DNA from: FCB group bacterium | GTDB taxonomy: Bacteria; Fidelibacterota; Marinisomatia; Marinisomatales; JAADGP01 | Length of the DNA stretch: 45,440 nt | Reading direction: 5' to 3' | Assembly: GCA_013152315.1 (NCBI GenBank) | Contig: JAADGP010000064.1 | Coordinates: 1-45,440 of the forward strand | Part shown: positions 37,588 through 45,440 of the stretch, one piece after another | Numbering within the stretch: the first letter of the stretch is position 1 | Layout of the letters: every line of letters starts with the position of its first letter | The notes under the pieces: model-generated | Told to the model about the DNA's origin: nothing | What the model saw: the letters and a program-made list of their open reading frames with translations, nothing else | The model's database searches: none | Position numbers and translations under genes: made by a program

Positions 37588-38907
37588 TTATTTCATTTGT
37601 GAGGATAATTTGGGAAATAAGTGAATTGCGTACAACGGATAATTCACTACCTTACCGTCTTTCTTCAAATTGAGTAATGTTGTACGTGATAAAACAGGGG
37701 GGCTGAATTGCCGATCATAGGACAGGAGACTTTTGCTCCTAGGATTAATACCGGCCTTTACTTCCAGCGGATAGATCCGTGTTTTAAACTCGCAAAGAAA
37801 ATCCAATTCCGCTTTTTTACCGGTGCTGGTCCAATAATATAAAGGAATTCCGGTTTCCGCTTTCAATTGCTGAGCAACATAATTTTCCACCCATGCCCCT
37901 TTGAATTCCTGAAATAAGTCGTCTCCCTTCAGTAAAATCCCGGAATGTAAATTCGCCATGGCACCTAATATTCCAACGTCCAACATAAAAACTTTGAAAC
38001 TTTGAGGATTTGCGTATCCTTTCAGGGGAATTTTCGGATTGGAAACCTGGAATGAGCGGTAAATCAAACCGGCATCCTCCAACCATTGAATAGCCGATTC
38101 ATATTCCCTGGCACGTGCACTTTTCCGAACAGCACTGAAAACGAATTTTTTATTTTCTTTCGCCAACTGCGCCGGGATGGAATTCCAAATCAAATTTATT
38201 TTCGGTATGGAAGCAGTAATTCCATGTTTGGCAAAATCCAATAAGTATGACTCGATGATATCGCGTTGTGTATTTCTGACCAGGGAATAATCACCGGTAT
38301 CGATGTAATTTTTCACAACTTCCGGCATACCACCGATGAAAAAATACAAACGCAACAGCTCTTTCAATTCATCGTGAAAAGGTTTCGGATAGGGAGAATA
38401 TTCCGTCGTATGCACAATCAGGTTACGTAATTGGGGTTTACCGACTGCTTCCAAAAACTCTAGGATAGTTAGCGGATACATAGTAAGGAAATTGACTTTC
38501 CCCACCGGAAAAGATTTTGGTCTGGAAAGAAAAAGCCCGATAAGTGAACCAGCCGCCGCAAGATGGTATTCCGGCGCATTTTCACAAAAATATTTTAAGG
38601 AATTAAGCGCATGGCTGGAATTTTGGATTTCATCAAAGATGAGCAATGTGGTTCCCGGTTTAATATTTTCTCCGGTGTAAAGAGACAAATTGGTAAGTAT
38701 TTTCTCCGGGGCCAGCCGCCCTTGGAAAAAATCATCCAAAGCCGGGTCTTCCTCGAAATTGATGTAAACAATATTTTCATATTCGTGTTTTCCGAATTGT
38801 TTAAGAATATAGGTTTTTCCAACTTGCCGGGCACCACGCAAAATTAATGGTTTGCGTTGCTTTGAGGATTTCCATTGCAATAATTTTTGATAAATATCGC
38901 GTTTCAT
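37588..38907 (-). CDS. AAA ATPase with DUF4143 and PD-(D/E)XK-like C-terminus
   Basis: A 439-residue protein of the large, little-understood AAA/DUF4143 family. Walker A is GARQVGKT (residues 25-32), Walker B is LLIFDEIQNS (about 88-97), and AAAGSLIGLFLSRP is sensor-like. Then comes the DUF4143 region (VVKNYIDTGDYSLVRNTQRD onwards). The last domain has AELDF (Asp about 369) and LEVKAG (Glu about 382, Lys about 384), the spacing of a PD-(D/E)XK nuclease-like fold. These proteins are multicopy in many Bacteroidetes and archaeal genomes and have no clear role. The gene is alone, opposite in strand to rnf, and flanked by 87-nt direct repeats. It looks more AT-rich than its neighbours. Confidence 0.92.
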   Translation of the reverse strand: MKRDIYQKLLQWKSSKQRKPLILRGARQVGKTYILKQFGKHEYENIVYINFEEDPALDDFFQGRLAPEKILTNLSLYTGENIKPGTTLLIFDEIQNSSHALNSLKYFCENAPEYHLAAAGSLIGLFLSRPKSFPVGKVNFLTMYPLTILEFLEAVGKPQLRNLIVHTTEYSPYPKPFHDELKELLRLYFFIGGMPEVVKNYIDTGDYSLVRNTQRDIIESYLLDFAKHGITASIPKINLIWNSIPAQLAKENKKFVFSAVRKSARAREYESAIQWLEDAGLIYRSFQVSNPKIPLKGYANPQSFKVFMLDVGILGAMANLHSGILLKGDDLFQEFKGAWVENYVAQQLKAETGIPLYYWTSTGKKAELDFLCEFKTRIYPLEVKAGINPRSKSLLSYDRQFSPPVLSRTTLLNLKKDGKVVNYPLYAIHLFPKLSSQMK

Positions 38908-38935
38908 AAAGAAAATTTAACAAGTGGCATTAAAG

Positions 38936-39022
38936 ATTCCGAGCACATTCGGCGTATTTTTGTGATTATTCCCACATTTTTCGTCCGAATAATGTGATTA
39001 TCTCCACAAAATGCGTCCCAAT
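38936..39022. repeat. Flanking direct repeat, copy R2 (87 nt), upstream of the ATPase gene
   Basis: The partner of R1, 29 bases before the ATPase start and in the same orientation. Its palindrome (38973-38996) differs from that of R1 by one base, which breaks perfection. The third unit stops at CCCAAT and is followed by unrelated sequence. That may mark a boundary. Confidence 0.85.
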
Positions 39023-39075
39023 CCCGGTATATTTTGGTTGGGTTAACTTCGGGAGTATTACTCCCCCCTTCGCTC

Positions 39076-39966
39076 TCAGGTCGGGGTTGACCTACGGTTA
39101 ATCAGGTAGACCGCGACAATCGCCAGAAGGCCCCCCAACAGGGTCGGCGGGGATAATTTTTCGTCCAAAAATATTCGCGCGAAAAAGAGCGCGCTGACCG
39201 GTACCGCAAAAATGAAGGCGCTGGCCTTCTCGGATCCAAGTTTTTTGGTGGCCAGAAAATAGATGGTGGTACCGAAAGCCATCGCGCCGGCGGACACGGA
39301 AAATAAATTCAACCAGAAAATCCAGTTTAAGGAAAACACTTCGAGGATCCCGGAATGGATAGCAAAGGGCAAGGCTAAAATTGCGGCCACCCAATAGGTG
39401 ATCAAACTGAAATACAGAGTACCAATGTGTCCCCGGGAGGATTCGGCAATGATCGTCAAAATCGCCCACGAAAGGGCGCACAACAGAAAAAAGACATTTC
39501 CACTGCGGAATAATTCGCTTCCGTCCATATGCCAGATGCGCATAATAATCAATCCCCCGGTTACGCCGAGGATGAGCCCCAAAATATCCTTTTTGCGTAT
39601 CGCTCTTCGCCAAACGAAGGCTGCCAGAAAGAAGGTGAGGATAGGGTTGAGGGTAGTGACCAACACCCCGCCGGCCCCGGCCAGGCCACGCCGGGTTCCC
39701 AGGAAGAAGAATATATTATAGGTAGCTATCAACAAACCGCCGAACAGGGCGGCGATGAAACCTTTGCGATTAATGGAACCCCGGGAACGAGTACCAAACA
39801 CAACCGGAGTAAAAAACAGCCCGGTCAACGTGAAACGCCAGAAAATCAGATTGGGAACGGAAGTATAACCGGCAAGGATTTTACCGTTACTCCAGGAAAG
39901 TCCCCAGGTGAGCATGGCGGAAACCAGGAGCAGGTACAGGACCAGTCGGGATGTGTTTTGCTGCAT
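39076..39966 (-). CDS. EamA/DMT-superfamily transporter
   Basis: A 296-residue inner-membrane protein with about 10 helices and two EamA repeats. Repeat one starts LLLVSAMLTWGLSWSNGKIL and reaches FFLGTRRGLAGAGGVLVTTL, repeat two runs through FLLCALSWAILTIIAES to FAVPVSALFFARIFLDEKLS. Such proteins export amino acids, nucleotides or other small molecules; the substrate here is unknown. No operon partner is visible: the gene is followed by a 15-nt inverted repeat (39051-39065) and the ATPase cassette. Confidence 0.9.
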   Translation of the reverse strand: MQQNTSRLVLYLLLVSAMLTWGLSWSNGKILAGYTSVPNLIFWRFTLTGLFFTPVVFGTRSRGSINRKGFIAALFGGLLIATYNIFFFLGTRRGLAGAGGVLVTTLNPILTFFLAAFVWRRAIRKKDILGLILGVTGGLIIMRIWHMDGSELFRSGNVFFLLCALSWAILTIIAESSRGHIGTLYFSLITYWVAAILALPFAIHSGILEVFSLNWIFWLNLFSVSAGAMAFGTTIYFLATKKLGSEKASAFIFAVPVSALFFARIFLDEKLSPPTLLGGLLAIVAVYLINRRSTPT

Positions 39967-40272
39967 GAATTAAGCGAAAAATAAGCCTGAGTATAGAAGC
40001 GCCCGGAAGATATTCAAAGCGGATATCAAGGAGCCAAGAACCAAAAACCAAATCACTCACGTTTTACGTTTCACGTTTTACGCATCACGTTTCCCCGACA
40101 GTCGCTACGCTTCGTCGGGATCTCAACAGCGTTCCGACACGTTTCACGCATCACGTTTCACGTCCCCTCATGTGGAATCAATACATAGGTAACACTTTAG
40201 GCTAGGATTCCTGCAAATATATCTTTTGATACAAGAGAGAAAATCCCCTTTTCTAAAAATATCAGCGCGTGT
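39967..40272. other. Divergent intergenic region with a short-repeat cluster
   Basis: This 306-base region lies between the EamA and transglutaminase genes, which are transcribed apart. It contains the 40058-40162 repeat cluster. The part at 40170-40260 is AT-rich and may hold the transglutaminase promoter, but no boxes are clear. No open frame here looks like a gene. Confidence 0.5.
40058..40162. repeat. Dispersed intergenic repeat, copy 2
   Basis: Clusters of CACGTTTTACG/CACGTTTCACG and CATCACGTTT occur at 40058-40093 and 40138-40162. Between them is a hairpin with arms CCCGAC (40095-40100) and GTCGGG (40114-40119). The last 14 bases (CATCACGTTTCACG) are the reverse complement of the start of the 31571 repeat. 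Confidence 0.6.
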
Positions 40273-41250
40273 ATGTTTTTCGCCATGTTTGGAATAAATA
40301 ATAAATATTTCCCTGGATTTTTGCTGGCCGCAGCCGTGTTTTTCAGTGGCTGCGAATCAAAGCCTGATAATTCCGAAATCGGTTTTGAATTTCGCTACCA
40401 GGTGGTTTTTACCGAACCGGGACAATTGAAGGCCTGGATACCGGTGCCCCAAAACGATGTCTTCCAAACCATAAGCAACTTACGTATTGAAAGCAATCTG
40501 ACTTACCGAACACTTTATGATTCCGTTTACCATAATCGTTTCGTAGTCGTCGACGGTGTTGTCGGGGAAACCCCGGATACGCTCGTAATCACCTTCGATG
40601 TTCTTCGAAAAGAAGCGGGGATTGACACCACCAATTCCGAGCCGGACTATCTTAAGATCTTTATGTCACCGTTCAAAATGGTGCCGAACGACCAGCGCTT
40701 TAAAAACATCGCCGATTCATTGGACAGCGACGGGGAATCCTTCGTGCGACGGGTTTATGAATACGTTCTTGATAATATGATATATGATAAAAGCGGCGAA
40801 GGTTGGGGGCGTGGAGATGCCATATACGCCTGCGAAATCGGCAAAGGCAACTGCACCGATTATCACAGTTTATTCAACGCCATTGTCCGGGCGCGGGGTA
40901 TTCCGGCCCGTTTTCATATCGGATTTCCCCTTCCTTCCGAAAACGCGGGGAATATAAAGGGTTACCATTGCTGGACCGATTTCCATATTCCGGGCCGGGG
41001 TTGGATTCCGGTCGACATTTCGGAAGCCGACAAACACCCGGGGAAAAGGAACTACTATTACGGCACGCTGGATAACCGTCGTGTTGATTTCACAATCGGT
41101 CGGGATATTCCGCTTCCGGAGGGCACCGCGGAAGATGTTGTGAACTATATTATCTTTCCCTATGTGAAACTGAATGGAAATCCACGTGAAGCCTACCTGA
41201 GCACAATTTCTTTCCGGGAATTCCCGGACCGCCGGAAGTTGAGCGAATAA
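40273..41250 (+). CDS. Transglutaminase-like lipoprotein
   Basis: A 325-residue protein with a lipoprotein signal: hydrophobic stretch FPGFLLAAAVFF then SGC, with Cys27 as the likely lipidated residue. The transglutaminase-like core has GKGNCTDYHSLFNAIVRARG (Cys194), GYHCWTDFHIPG (His232) and WIPVDISEADKHPG (Asp248), the Cys-His-Asp triad. The N-terminal domain VFTEPGQLKAWIPVPQND is typical of the transglutaminase N-terminal beta domain. It should sit on the periplasmic face of a membrane as a protease or amide-forming enzyme. It is a single gene on the plus strand. Confidence 0.88.
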   Translation: MFFAMFGINNKYFPGFLLAAAVFFSGCESKPDNSEIGFEFRYQVVFTEPGQLKAWIPVPQNDVFQTISNLRIESNLTYRTLYDSVYHNRFVVVDGVVGETPDTLVITFDVLRKEAGIDTTNSEPDYLKIFMSPFKMVPNDQRFKNIADSLDSDGESFVRRVYEYVLDNMIYDKSGEGWGRGDAIYACEIGKGNCTDYHSLFNAIVRARGIPARFHIGFPLPSENAGNIKGYHCWTDFHIPGRGWIPVDISEADKHPGKRNYYYGTLDNRRVDFTIGRDIPLPEGTAEDVVNYIIFPYVKLNGNPREAYLSTISFREFPDRRKLSE

Positions 41251-41256
41251 ATCAGA

Positions 41257-41718
41257 TCATTCTTTTCTGGTTTCGATCCGTTTCCAGACGCCCTCTTCTT
41301 CGACCCATTTGTACCGCGCGACACCTTGATCCTTGTGAATAATCGCTTTCGTAAAGATCAGGTCATCGGCCGTTGCCCCTTCCATAAAGAAATCCAGATC
41401 ATAAACCTTATTATCGGCGGTCTCGAAATCAGCACAGGCAAAATAGGTATTTTCCCCCAATGCGCTAAGTCGATCCTTGTGTACTTTGACCAATTTTAAG
41501 TTTAATATCTGACCGGTTTTTTCATCCTTTATCCGATACATCCCTTCGGAGGAAGCGGCGGTTACGTAATTTTCTATGGCCATGGCTAAGTTATCCTTGG
41601 TCACAACCCGAACTTCTTTTTGGGAGGGATGTTCTTTTGGATGTTCGCTGGGACGTTCTTGTCCAACAATAAGAGATACTGCCAAAACAAATGGAATTAT
41701 ACGCAATCCCTGTAGCAT
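41257..41718 (-). CDS. Secreted protein of unknown function
   Basis: About 153 residues from the ATG at 41718, which has a strong AAAGGAGGTG ribosome site. A start 21 codons upstream lacks one. A signal peptide is visible: MLQGLRIIPFVLAVSLIVGQ. The mature part is hydrophilic, begins with the Pro/His-rich ERPSEHPKEHPSQKEV, and contains AIENYVTAASSEGMYRIKDE and CADFETADNKVYDLDFFMEG. It ends with KWVEEEGVWKRIETRKE. No named family is recognised. It is convergent with the transglutaminase-like gene, with only 6 bases between the stops. Confidence 0.65.
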   Translation of the reverse strand: MLQGLRIIPFVLAVSLIVGQERPSEHPKEHPSQKEVRVVTKDNLAMAIENYVTAASSEGMYRIKDEKTGQILNLKLVKVHKDRLSALGENTYFACADFETADNKVYDLDFFMEGATADDLIFTKAIIHKDQGVARYKWVEEEGVWKRIETRKE

Positions 41719-41859
41719 GCAAACACCTCCTTTCAGGCAATTGTTACTTAACAATGTACATCCGAAATCGCTCCTTATCAAGAGTTTGGGATTCCACTAA
41801 CCTTCAAGAAATAATTACCTTTCAAATAAACAGCAATTTTGTAAATTTCCCTTAGATCA

Positions 41860-43539
41860 ATGCGAAACATCCTTCATCACTGGTTAGTCCGATTATTAAT
41901 ATTGTGCATCCTGGCGGGAGCACTGCCGGTACCGGGTGGTCAGGTTTCCGCTCAGAGCGCTTCGAAAAAGCAAAGTTCCAAAAAGAAAAAACGTGTTTCC
42001 AAGAAGCCCACTTCAAAACGGAAAACATCATCCAGGAAAAAGAAAAAACGACCGGCAACCAGGAAAAAAAAGGGACGGGCCAAACGCAGTAAACGGATCA
42101 AAGGAAAACCCAAAAGGGTCAAAAAACAAAAATCTACGCGGAAAAAACGACCGGCCGGGAAACGCCCCTCCAAAAAACAAAGGCCGCGTCCCAGGAAAGC
42201 CCCACAACAAGCACCGGAATCAATCCCCACCCCTTCCCTGCCTAAAGAAAAAATCAGCGCCGTCGAGTTGTCAAATGAATTGTATGATCTGACGGAATCA
42301 CTCACAAACAGTTCCCGTCGCTTAGCACGCGCCACCCGCTATTTACAACCTTTCGACCGTAAAAAAGTAATCCGCCTCGAATCCCGCCCGGTTTATACTA
42401 TCGACGAGTTGGAAAAGGCCGCAAGAAAAGAACCGGAGAATATTCGTCTGCAACGGGAATTGGCGCTCCAATATGAATCCCAACACGACTGGGAAAACGC
42501 CAAAGACATTTACTTGCGACTGATTACAAAAGATCCTTTAAACCCTGATTTTCATTATTACCTTGGCTCTTTATACGCCTCAATGGGTGAATTGGGTAAA
42601 GCTCAACAAGCGTTTGAAGAAGCCCTGGACATTCAACCGGATCATAAAGCGACCTTGGATGCCATGGCCTCCTTCATGGGCAGCCGGGATAAAAGGCAGA
42701 TCAGCGAGGAAGTATTATTACGATCAGCGCTAAAGGATCCCGAAGGACCGGCACAGCGACTGGCAACCATTCGCAACAAAATTCAGGAAGGGGATTACAA
42801 AGCGGCAATCCGGTTAGCGGAGGAGGCGATAAAGCTGTATCCTGACCGCAGTGGTTACGTTTACCTGAAAGGCGTGGCTTACGAAGAATCGGGTGAAACC
42901 GACAAAGCCAAAGCCGCCTATCAGCAGGCGATCAAGATGGATCCGAAAAACAGGGAGGCTCACCTGGCGCTGGCTAATTTGTATTATAGTCAGGGGAAAT
43001 ACATATACGCGGCTTTGGCCTACAGTGAAGTCGTTTATTTGGATCCGATGGACATTGAAACCCGGTATATGCAGGGGTTGTGTTACTTTAACGCCCGCGA
43101 ATGGGGCCGGGCGGCCGCGGCCTGGGAGGATTTACTACACTACGATCCGGATCATCCCCTGGCGCGAACTTTATTACCGCAAACATATTATATATTGGCC
43201 GTGGAATACAACCGGTTAGGAAAATCAACACTGGGGAAAACCGCCTTTGAGAAAGCGCTGAGTATCAATCCGAATACCTACGCCTGGTTGCCCGGTTCCC
43301 TACGAACTTTGGGCAAATACTACCGTGAAAAAGGGATGTACAAGGAATCGCTGGCCGCTTTTCAGGAAACGATTGAACTCCGTCCGAACGACGCCGCGGC
43401 TTATCTGGGAATGGGCATCACGTATTGGAAAATGGAGGAAAAGCAACTGGCCCGCGGTGCCTGGGAACGGAGTCTGGAACTCAATCCGGATAACAACGAA
43501 GCCCGCGGCTGGTTAATTATCTCTCAGCAGGATTCCTGA
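41860..43539 (+). CDS. Secreted TPR-repeat protein with Lys/Arg-rich N-terminal region
   Basis: A 559-residue protein. A signal peptide (about residues 8-32, LILCILAGALPVPGGQVSAQ) is followed by a basic region (36-113), in which 46 of 78 residues are Lys or Arg, interspersed with Ser, Pro and Thr. From about 160 on are many TPR units, for example YYLGSLYASMGELGKAQQAF, AYEESGETDKAKAAYQQAI and LGMGITYWKMEEKQLARGAW. TPR proteins scaffold complexes. The basic region resembles histone-like or polyanion-binding tails. Its role is unknown. It is followed 51 bases later by a second secreted TPR-like protein. Confidence 0.8.
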   Translation: MRNILHHWLVRLLILCILAGALPVPGGQVSAQSASKKQSSKKKKRVSKKPTSKRKTSSRKKKKRPATRKKKGRAKRSKRIKGKPKRVKKQKSTRKKRPAGKRPSKKQRPRPRKAPQQAPESIPTPSLPKEKISAVELSNELYDLTESLTNSSRRLARATRYLQPFDRKKVIRLESRPVYTIDELEKAARKEPENIRLQRELALQYESQHDWENAKDIYLRLITKDPLNPDFHYYLGSLYASMGELGKAQQAFEEALDIQPDHKATLDAMASFMGSRDKRQISEEVLLRSALKDPEGPAQRLATIRNKIQEGDYKAAIRLAEEAIKLYPDRSGYVYLKGVAYEESGETDKAKAAYQQAIKMDPKNREAHLALANLYYSQGKYIYAALAYSEVVYLDPMDIETRYMQGLCYFNAREWGRAAAAWEDLLHYDPDHPLARTLLPQTYYILAVEYNRLGKSTLGKTAFEKALSINPNTYAWLPGSLRTLGKYYREKGMYKESLAAFQETIELRPNDAAAYLGMGITYWKMEEKQLARGAWERSLELNPDNNEARGWLIISQQDS

Positions 43540-43590
43540 GTTACCCCCAGGTTTCTTCGACAGTATTCACATTCAAGGTCTTCAATAAAT

Positions 43591-44721
43591 ATGAATTTAT
43601 CGTTTAAAAAGATTGCCATATATTTCGTTATCACCGTCACAATTGCCAATGCTCAAGCGCCCGGCGACGACCAGGTTTGGGCCGGCATAAATGCGTTTTA
43701 TAATTATGAGACCGGCAAAGCAATTGCCATCCTTTCCGAGGCACGGAAGAATTATCCGGAAAATCCAACCGTGCATTTGACCTGGGCGGCGGCCCGTTGG
43801 TTGCATAGTCAGGCCAATGATCCCGTGCCGGTCACATACCAAATCCTCGAAAAAGACCTTGAGGAAATTATCCCGGTTTATAAAAAGCTGGCGGCCAAAT
43901 ACCCCGACAATCCCGATTACAAATTATATCTGGGTTCCGCCATAGGATTAAAGGCCCGTGTTCATCTGGGTAAAAAGGAGTGGCTTAAGACGTTGTTAGC
44001 CGCTTATAAAGGATTCTCTATCATCCAGAAGGTGGCCCGGAACAACCCCGATTTGGTGGATGCCCAATTACCAATCGGAATCGTGGAATACTATGCCGGA
44101 TTAAGTAATCGCCTGGTAAAATGGGCCGTGGAACTTTGGGGACTGGAAACGACGCGTGAAGCCGGCTTGAAAAAAATCGAATGGACGGCGAACCACGGCA
44201 AATTTGCCTGGATTGAGGCTAAAAGCATCTGTTCGTTTCTCTATCTGTGGGTTGAACCGAACCCTGTAAAAGCCCTGGAACATAGTTCGGTTTTGGCCGA
44301 TCGATTCCCCAATAATTTTTATTTCAACGTTATGTACGTGGAAAGTCTCATAAAAAACAGAGAGGATGAAAAAGCCGAAAACCAATTACGATTGATGGAA
44401 ATTAATCTGAAACGTCTGACACCTATCCAGCAACGTTGGTATCTGGGGTACCTCCGTTATGAATGGGCGTTGTATTATTTTAATCAAAAGGATTATTCCC
44501 AGGCCCTGCGTTCGGTAAATGAAGCCATCGAGGTCTACGACGCCGAATTGGACGTAATATTGGCCAATGCCTGGTTGTTGAAAGGCAAACTCCACGATAT
44601 GCGGCAAGAGCGTAAAAAAGCAAAAAACGCGTATAAACACACTGTCGATCTGAGCAATTACACCTACGCGATAAAAGAAGCCAAACAGTATCTCCGAACC
44701 CCTTTTGCCACGGGGAATTGA
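43591..44721 (+). CDS. Secreted TPR-like protein of unknown function
   Basis: A 376-residue protein with a signal peptide (IAIYFVITVTIANAQA). Degenerate TPR helices follow, such as FYNYETGKAIAILSEARKNY and YPDNPDYKLYLGSAIGLKA. At the end is ALRSVNEAIEVYDAELDVIL and ERKKAKNAYKHTVDLSNYTY. No catalytic motif is seen. It lies 51 bases after the other TPR gene and 49 before ispG. The three may share a transcript, but no promoter or terminator is clear. Confidence 0.72.
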   Translation: MNLSFKKIAIYFVITVTIANAQAPGDDQVWAGINAFYNYETGKAIAILSEARKNYPENPTVHLTWAAARWLHSQANDPVPVTYQILEKDLEEIIPVYKKLAAKYPDNPDYKLYLGSAIGLKARVHLGKKEWLKTLLAAYKGFSIIQKVARNNPDLVDAQLPIGIVEYYAGLSNRLVKWAVELWGLETTREAGLKKIEWTANHGKFAWIEAKSICSFLYLWVEPNPVKALEHSSVLADRFPNNFYFNVMYVESLIKNREDEKAENQLRLMEINLKRLTPIQQRWYLGYLRYEWALYYFNQKDYSQALRSVNEAIEVYDAELDVILANAWLLKGKLHDMRQERKKAKNAYKHTVDLSNYTYAIKEAKQYLRTPFATGN

Positions 44722-44770
44722 TTTGAGATTCCCCCGATTCCAAACTAATTTAAACAATTAAGATTTACGA

Positions 44771-45440
44771 ATGATCGAACGCAAACAGACACGAAAAGTA
44801 ATGGTGGGGGATGTCCCGATCGGCGGCGGCAGTCCCATATCCGTTCAATCCATGACAACCGCGAAAACCCACGATCTGGAGGCAACTCTCCGGGAAGTCG
44901 AACGGTTGGAAGAAGCCGGGTGCCAGATCATACGGATTACCGTTCCTGATCAGAAAGCGGCCAACACCCTTTACGAGATAAAAAAACGGATGCAGGTGCC
45001 CCTCGTTGCCGACATTCATTTCAACTATCGAATGGCCCTGGAGGCGGTGGACGCGGGGGCCGACAAGATTCGCATTAATCCGGGTAATATCGGATCCGAA
45101 GAGCGGGTAAAAGCCGTTTTGGATAAGGTAAAAGCCGCCCGGATACCCATCAGGATCGGCGTGAACGCCGGCAGCCTGGAAAAGGACCTGATTGAAAAAT
45201 ACGGTTATCCTACCGCCGAGGCTATGGTGGAAAGCGCCCGGCGTCATATCGATATTTGCCGGAAACACGATTTTGAGGACATTATCGTTTCCTTGAAAGC
45301 CTCCGATGTAAACTTGATGATTGACGCCTACCGGTTGTTTTCACAGGAGTTTGACTACCCGCTCCATCTGGGAGTTACCGAAGCCGGACCCACCAGGTCA
45401 GGGACTATCAAATCAGCCGTAGGCATCGGCACCCTCCTGG
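44771..45440 (+). CDS. ispG: 4-hydroxy-3-methylbut-2-enyl diphosphate synthase IspG, N-terminal part
   Basis: The first 223 codons of IspG (GcpE), running off the right edge. From the ATG at 44771 the sequence is [20 protein letters not shown], then [20 protein letters not shown] and [20 protein letters not shown]. Later [20 protein letters not shown] and [20 protein letters not shown] match the TIM-barrel part of the family. IspG converts MEcPP to HMBPP in the non-mevalonate isoprenoid pathway. The Fe-S cysteines are beyond the window. Confidence 0.97.
   Translation, partial: MIERKQTRKVMVGDVPIGGGSPISVQSMTTAKTHDLEATLREVERLEEAGCQIIRITVPDQKAANTLYEIKKRMQVPLVADIHFNYRMALEAVDAGADKIRINPGNIGSEERVKAVLDKVKAARIPIRIGVNAGSLEKDLIEKYGYPTAEAMVESARRHIDICRKHDFEDIIVSLKASDVNLMIDAYRLFSQEFDYPLHLGVTEAGPTRSGTIKSAVGIGTLL

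Noticed and set aside
37588-38907. Transposase or phage origin for the repeat-flanked gene
   Set aside because: No DDE, HUH or integrase motif is visible. The protein is a clear AAA/DUF4143 ATPase with a nuclease-like end, so a classical IS was ruled out.

Overview
The window is a gene-dense bacterial chromosome segment with housekeeping content. The gene families suggest a member of the FCB superphylum near Marinimicrobia, Calditrichota or KSB1. The clues are a PorV/PorQ-type outer-membrane protein, an omega/Rpb6-like RNA polymerase subunit next to gmk, a ribosomal protein S16 with a long Ala/Glu tail, a HrcA/CIRCE-controlled groESL operon and a six-subunit Rnf complex. This placement is inference from families, not from a marker tree.

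Layout. Positions 1-16151 are all on the minus strand. Read in transcription order they are ffh, rpsP, khpA, rimM, trmD, rplS (terminator), an MFS transporter, selA, selB, mutS, a PorV-like protein, yicC, gmk, rpoZ-like, a family-4 uracil-DNA glycosylase and the start of dnaB, which is cut by the window edge. Two plus-strand genes follow: an MBL-fold hydrolase and an SGNH hydrolase. Positions 18530-31478 are again minus: mscS, a DUF423 gene and dut; then CIRCE, groS, groL and a terminator; then folB, folK, a deoxynucleoside kinase, a short membrane protein, DoxX and a zinc oxidoreductase; then an outer-membrane protein, rsmE, a HIT protein and smc. Positions 31858-37347 carry rnfCDGEAB plus an RseC-like gene on the plus strand, in a tightly coupled operon. 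After it comes a lone AAA ATPase/DUF4143 gene (minus) flanked by 87-nt direct repeats, then an EamA transporter (minus). The right end has a transglutaminase-like lipoprotein (plus), a small secreted protein (minus), two secreted TPR proteins (plus) and the first part of ispG, cut by the window edge.

Function. The genes cover replication and repair (dnaB, mutS, udg, dut, smc), translation and protein targeting (S16, L19, TrmD, RimM, KhpA, Ffh, RsmE), nucleotide and folate synthesis (gmk, dNK, folB, folK), protein folding (groESL), selenocysteine incorporation (selA, selB) and ferredoxin:NAD+ redox-driven ion pumping (Rnf). Many genes overlap by 4-8 nt with ATGA or GTGA junctions, and TTG and GTG starts are common.

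The least ordinary parts are the repeat-bounded ATPase/DUF4143 cassette, a hairpin-rich 411-nt spacer between selA and selB, a dispersed repeat family in two intergenic regions, the long acidic tail on S16, and a secreted TPR protein with a histone-tail-like Lys/Arg region. No rRNA, tRNA, CRISPR array, transposase or clear defence locus was found.
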